Assembly: GCA_964423345.1 (NCBI GenBank)
Contig: CAYREV010000052.1
Coordinates: 1-8,252, forward strand
Length of the DNA stretch: 8,252 bases
Origin: CAYREV01 sp964423345
GTDB lineage: Bacteria > Bacteroidota > Rhodothermia > Balneolales > Balneolaceae
Reading direction: 5' to 3'
Below the pieces are notes generated by a model, which worked only from the letters and a program-made list of their open reading frames with translations, was not told the origin of the DNA and made no database searches. Within the stretch, counting starts at the first letter, position 1. Each line of letters starts with the position of its first letter. Shown here in pieces: positions 5,644 to 8,252 of the stretch. A program made the position numbers and the translations under genes.

Positions 5644-6162
5644 CTAGCTGGTGGACGAAGCGCAGCAGATCAGGCAGCTGGACAGATCGGCCTTGAGCAG
5701 CTGCGGGTCGGCGGCCACGGCGGCGTCGAGGCAGTCGGGGTCGCCGTTGTAAGCCGTGCATACCTCCTCGATGACGGCGTCCACGAACGCCTGGGCCGCC
5801 TCGACGACCGCAAGGCCGAACCCGATGATGATCACAGCGATGTCCACTAGGATGCACAGCACCTGGATGAGGATGTCGATGATCGGCTGTAGGATGCCGA
5901 TGAGCTCGTCGATGCACTCCCTGATGGTGGTGCAGTCGACCAGGCTGAAGGTCTGGACGCCGACCAGCACGTCCAGGAGGACGGCTTGGGTGTCGCCTTC
6001 GGTCTCCGCGATCCCGAGGAGCAGCCGATCCTCGATCTGCTCGACCGCCTCGAGGAGGTCGGCCCCCGTGGGCTCTGCGGTTTCAGCGGCGACAGAGGCT
6101 GGCGCTGTCGTGGCGATGATCATGAGCGATGCGATGAGTAGTCCCAAGCTGCGTTTCAGCAA
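5644..6162 (-). CDS. Secreted cysteine-rich small protein
   Basis: A 172-aa protein starting at TTG 6162, chosen because GGTGA lies 7 nt upstream and the product then begins with a classic Sec signal: (M)LKRSLGLLIASLMIIATTAPASVAA, with likely cleavage after Ala26 (VAA|ETAEP). The mature 146 aa contain eight cysteines (77, 83, 103, 135, 144, 163, 166, 167) and none in the signal, an even number suited to four disulfides. The centre (84-131) is very hydrophobic with regularly spaced Asp/Glu (CIDELIGILQPIIDILIQVL, then VIIIGFGLAVVEAAQ), so it may be membrane-active, a membrane helix pair or an oligomerising helical bundle. The C-terminus is SSCLICCASSTS. Lys and Arg are nearly absent after the signal. 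I recognise no family. A secreted archaeal antimicrobial (halocin C8-like in size and Cys content, not in sequence) is possible, as is a structural surface protein. It has its own promoter and palindromic upstream site. Confidence 0.8.
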   Translation of the reverse strand: MLKRSLGLLIASLMIIATTAPASVAAETAEPTGADLLEAVEQIEDRLLLGIAETEGDTQAVLLDVLVGVQTFSLVDCTTIRECIDELIGILQPIIDILIQVLCILVDIAVIIIGFGLAVVEAAQAFVDAVIEEVCTAYNGDPDCLDAAVAADPQLLKADLSSCLICCASSTS

Positions 6163-6194
6163 GTGATGTTCACCGTACCGTCGGAATCGCAGCG

Positions 6195-6205
6195 TTATGA
6201 TATTC
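6195..6205 (-). promoter_or_regulatory. TATA box of the secreted-protein gene
   Basis: Minus strand GAATATCATAA, preceded by the purine-rich BRE-like GAAGGAAA. It lies about 35-40 nt above the TTG start, giving a short leader that contains the GGTGA ribosome binding site. Confidence 0.5.
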
Positions 6206-6214
6206 TTTCCTTCA

Positions 6215-6234
6215 GTGCAACCCCTTGGTTGCAC
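6215..6234. promoter_or_regulatory. Inverted repeat upstream of the secreted-protein promoter
   Basis: GTGCAACC (6215-6222), CCTT, GGTTGCAC (6227-6234): perfect 8-bp arms with a 4-bp spacer. It lies just upstream of the BRE/TATA on the minus strand, the usual place for an activator site in archaea. Confidence 0.6.
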
Positions 6235-6244
6235 CTACGTGGTC

Positions 6245-6262
6245 AATGATTATGGAATCATT
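6245..6262. repeat. AT-rich inverted repeat in the 6163-6332 intergenic region
   Basis: AATGATT (6245-6251), ATGG, AATCATT (6256-6262): perfect 7-bp arms. It may be a further regulator site for the secreted-protein gene or a 3'-end structure for cassette B, whose second gene stops at 6333. Confidence 0.45.
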
Positions 6263-6274
6263 TAGTGGGCGACC

Positions 6275-6284
6275 AACGATCGTT
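6275..6284. repeat. 10-bp palindrome
   Basis: AACGATCGTT is a perfect 10-bp palindrome in the same short intergenic region as two inverted repeats. Alone it could be chance. Confidence 0.3.
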
Positions 6285-6332
6285 CTCGGTGCCGGCCTCG
6301 CGTCCGACCAGGTCTAGGGCAGCTCGGAAGGG

Positions 6333-7016
6333 TCAGGGTTCGAGGACACCGGCCCGGCCGAGGACCGCGCGGACGTCGCTGGCTCGCTCGTCTCGCATGC
6401 CAGCCAACAACGCGTCGACACGGTGCAGGTCCAGGACGTCCTTATCCAGCGCGTGCTCGGCGTACCGGCGGGTGTCCTGCTCGTAGGCCCGGCTGCGGCG
6501 CTGGTTGGGTGTGGCGTCATCTCCCGTCTGCTGGGCTTGGTCGGCCTTGCGGGCCTGGTCGGTGGCTGCCCAGGCCTTCATCACGGTGAGGTCGGTGAGC
6601 GACGGGAGGTGGACGCCGTCATCGGCCTGGGCGGCCCGGGTCACTTTGTTCAGGAGGTCGCGGTGGAGGAACGTCCCGTCGGGCCGGTCGCGCTTGTTGC
6701 CGCGGATGAAGTCGATCGTGCGGTCGACGCCGTCGATGGGTATGGCGGCCTGGACGAAGCTCCGGTCGGCGGGGTACTGCGTAGGCTCAAGCCCGAGGTC
6801 GTCGAGGATGTCGTCGATGCGTTCCCGGGGGGCGACCCGTTGCTCCTCGTCCAGGAGGATGACGGCGACGTCCACGTCCTTGGTGGTGGTCACGTTGGGG
6901 ACGCCGTGGCGGATGCCGGCCGTGTTCCCGAGGAGCACGATGCCGCACGCGTCCGGTAGGGCCTCGAGCAGCTTGGAGAGGACGGTGCGCTGCTCGCTGG
7001 GGCCGAGGGTGGTCAC
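6333..7016 (-). CDS. Nucleotidyltransferase of cassette B (AbiEii-like putative toxin)
   Basis: A 227-aa protein from GTG 7016, one base below the stop of the regulator gene, with GGGAGAC upstream as ribosome binding site. The nucleotidyltransferase signature is VLLGNTAGIRHGVPNVTTTK followed by DVDVAVILL (Asp47 and Asp49 as metal ligands), a third acidic residue in TIDFIRG (Asp102), and LPSLTDLTVMKAWAATD, followed by QARKADQ (Lys147), as in AbiEii/MenT enzymes that transfer nucleotides to an RNA or other acceptor. The first loop is GNT instead of the more usual GGT/GGS. It shares the FIRG motif, the LPxxxxLxxxKAWAAxD segment and overall length with the cassette A protein. The C-terminal third (VLDLHRVDALLAGMRDERAS) is helical. 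Coupling to the regulator suggests a toxin-antitoxin role. No signal peptide; cytoplasmic. Confidence 0.85.
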   Translation of the reverse strand: MTTLGPSEQRTVLSKLLEALPDACGIVLLGNTAGIRHGVPNVTTTKDVDVAVILLDEEQRVAPRERIDDILDDLGLEPTQYPADRSFVQAAIPIDGVDRTIDFIRGNKRDRPDGTFLHRDLLNKVTRAAQADDGVHLPSLTDLTVMKAWAATDQARKADQAQQTGDDATPNQRRSRAYEQDTRRYAEHALDKDVLDLHRVDALLAGMRDERASDVRAVLGRAGVLEP

Positions 7017-7017
7017 G

Positions 7018-7767
7018 TCAGCGGTCTCCCTGGGCACGGCCGGGGTGACTGTGTTCGATGTTCTTGTGGATCCAGGACCGGGGGGCGAACACGCGGTAGC
7101 GGAAGGGTGGTCCCCGTGGTAGCCGGGCGTCTGGGAAGGGCATGGGTGGGTCGGTCTTGGCAAGGTGCACCTCGAAGGTCTCATCCCGTGAGCCTTGGTC
7201 CTCGAGCAGGTGGTCGCCGGCTTCCTGGAGGCGGGGGTCGTGGTGGACCAGCAGGATCCGCGCCAGGTCCCGGCGGTGGGGTAGCAGGGTCTTGGCACCC
7301 CGGAGGTCGACCTCCTGGGCCTCTTCGAGGGGGTCGTAGGCCAGGATCGGGACGCTGTGGTGGAGGCCGTCGAGGCGCTTGGTCCCCTCGTGGATCGGGA
7401 CCAGGAGCTCTGGTCCCTCCCATCGGAGCTGGCTGTGCCGGTGGAGCGCTAGGCCGATGAACCGTGCCTGGTCCCACTCGAGACCGCGGGCAAGGTCTGA
7501 GCGGGTCGCCTCGTCGAGGAACCAGCGGTGGAGCCAGACCGCCAGCCGGATCGGTGGCTGGGGTTGGGCAAGCGCATCGGAGAGCGCTTCCTTGCCGGGG
7601 ACGGCGTAGCGTCCGTGGGCGATCCTGAAGGCAAGGCCCAGGTTGGCCAGGCGGAAGAGGGCCTTGTTGGGGTCGACCCCGTCCGGGAACCGTTCCCGGG
7701 CCTCAGCGATGCTGACCGAGCCGTTCCCGGCGAGCGAGGCGACGAGTTCGATCGGTTGCTCGACCAT
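7018..7767 (-). CDS. Winged-helix regulator of cassette B (AbiEi-like putative antitoxin)
   Basis: A 249-aa protein from ATG 7767 (GGTG 8 nt upstream). In-frame codons above this start are not coding-like. Residues 5-58 form an AbiEi_4-style winged helix: PIELVASLAGNGSVSIAEAR, then DGVDPNKALFRLANLGLAFR, wing IAHGRYAVPGK. The middle has PPIRLAVWLHRWFLDEATRS. The C-terminal half shares ILLVHHDPRLQEAGDHLLED (171-190) and RYRVFAPRSWIHK (223-235) with the cassette A regulator, so the two are paralogues despite low overall identity. AbiEi proteins neutralise their partner and repress their own operon. A TATA box and a perfect inverted repeat sit upstream, as expected for autoregulation. The stop is one base before the nucleotidyltransferase start. 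Confidence 0.8.
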   Translation of the reverse strand: MVEQPIELVASLAGNGSVSIAEARERFPDGVDPNKALFRLANLGLAFRIAHGRYAVPGKEALSDALAQPQPPIRLAVWLHRWFLDEATRSDLARGLEWDQARFIGLALHRHSQLRWEGPELLVPIHEGTKRLDGLHHSVPILAYDPLEEAQEVDLRGAKTLLPHRRDLARILLVHHDPRLQEAGDHLLEDQGSRDETFEVHLAKTDPPMPFPDARLPRGPPFRYRVFAPRSWIHKNIEHSHPGRAQGDR

Positions 7768-7797
7768 CGTACGGGCACCATAGAACGTCTGCCGTAG

Positions 7798-7816
7798 AGG
7801 ATTTCCCAGAAATCCT
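7798..7816. promoter_or_regulatory. Inverted repeat over the predicted start of transcription of cassette B
   Basis: AGGATTTC (7798-7805), CCA, GAAATCCT (7809-7816): perfect 8-bp arms with a 3-bp spacer. It lies about 26 nt below the TATA box, at the expected transcription start and in the leader of the regulator gene. It is the natural site for repression by the cassette's own winged-helix protein. Confidence 0.62.
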
Positions 7817-7840
7817 TGTAGAATAGATTTTATCATACAG

Positions 7841-7850
7841 ATATTTAATC
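7841..7850 (-). promoter_or_regulatory. TATA box of cassette B
   Basis: Minus strand GATTAAATAT in a short AT-rich island; a second AT-rich element (GATAAAATC) lies about 12 nt below it. Transcription would start near 7818, giving a leader of about 50 nt. Confidence 0.55.
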
Positions 7851-8252
7851 TCTTGGTCTTCGGTCGGTGGTGGGGGGCTGGCTCGGGTTGGGTGGTCGCA
7901 GGCGGGCGTGCGTGGTGAGATCGTCTGTGGTGGGAGGAGGTCCGGGGGGGTCTTGGTGTTCCCCCGGGAGCCACGGCCGGTTGGGTCGTTGGATGGGTAG
8001 ACCGGCGGCACGGGATCGCGTCTGGCCGATCCAGCCGGGAGGTGCCCGACGGGGAGGTGGCGAAGACAGCCCGGAGCTTCGCGAGGCCTTGGGGAAGGGT
8101 CGTCATCCTGGAGACCGGGTGGGTGGCGGGCGAGGTGGCGTGGACCTGTGTGGAACCCCGGCATCGCCGATGGACCCGACGGCTTGGGGGAGGGACCTGA
8201 CCAGGGGTGGCCGGTAGAGGGCGAGGTGGCGTGGGCCGATGTGAATCGCTCT
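7851..8252. other. G-rich intergenic region without a supported gene
   Basis: No frame on either strand has coding-like codon use, a ribosome binding site or recognisable motifs. The plus strand is strikingly G-rich and C-poor in the first half. It contains a 16-bp direct repeat (8128-8143 and 8219-8234). It may be the upstream region of cassette B and the edge of a gene outside the window. Confidence 0.5.
8128..8234 (+). repeat. 16-bp direct repeat, two copies
   Basis: GGGCGAGGTGGCGTGG occurs at 8128-8143 and again at 8219-8234, 91 bp apart. The sequence between is not repeated. Two copies in a G-rich stretch could be a protein-binding iteron or chance. Confidence 0.45.

Noticed and set aside
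7768..8106. N-terminal extension of the cassette B regulator up to 8106
   Set aside because: The extension is Pro/Thr/His-rich without coding-like codon use and spans the TATA box and inverted repeat. ATG 7767 starts directly before the winged helix.
7867..8217. A plus-strand 116-aa Gly/Arg-rich frame
   Set aside because: The composition simply reflects the G-rich DNA. There are no motifs, and no ribosome binding site is convincing.
1..8252. CRISPR array, tRNA, rRNA, insertion sequence
   Set aside because: No regularly spaced repeats, cloverleaf with a GGTTCGAAT-type T loop, rRNA core sequence, transposase motif or terminal inverted repeats were seen on reading both strands.

Overview
The window is about 8.25 kb of high-GC DNA in which every gene I can support is on the minus strand, so the gene order reads from right to left. 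GC-rich coding stretches are broken by short AT-rich islands that look like archaeal TATA boxes with purine-rich BRE flanks. At least one start codon (2573) lies about 27 nt below its TATA box, which fits a leaderless mRNA. GTG and TTG starts are common, and GGTG or GGAGG-like ribosome binding sites occur. I infer a high-GC archaeon, with a high-GC bacterium as the less likely alternative; no rRNA or tRNA is present to settle it.

Layout from right to left: (1) 8252-7851, no gene, G-rich on the plus strand, with a 16-bp direct repeat. (2) Cassette B: a winged-helix regulator (7767-7018) and a nucleotidyltransferase (7016-6333), one base apart, behind a TATA box and a perfect inverted repeat. 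(3) A palindrome-rich intergenic stretch, then a small secreted protein with eight cysteines (6162-5644), ending near a G/C-rich hairpin. (4) A 73-aa unknown protein (5510-5289) and an alpha/beta hydrolase (5194-4286). (5) An acidic 90-aa reading frame (3918-3646) followed by a basic, helical frame (about 3643-2975) that has no standard start codon; they are probably one 314-aa gene broken by a one-base deletion in a G run. (6) Cassette A: a second regulator (2573-1776) and nucleotidyltransferase (1779-1100), related to cassette B in order, length and motifs. Its nucleotidyltransferase also carries a one-base deletion in a G run. (7) An operon of overlapping genes: ArsR-family repressor (1004-627), GNAT-like protein (630-241) and the start of an ArsP/YraQ-type permease (244 to the left edge), behind a 20-bp perfect palindrome.

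The main theme is the repeated regulator plus nucleotidyltransferase cassette. Its layout matches type IV AbiE-like toxin-antitoxin systems: a winged-helix antitoxin/repressor followed by a nucleotidyltransferase toxin, with an inverted repeat just below the promoter as the likely autoregulatory operator. The secreted Cys-rich protein next to cassette B could be a peptide antibiotic or a cell-surface protein. The ArsR-GNAT-permease operon is a probable metalloid or metal resistance unit.
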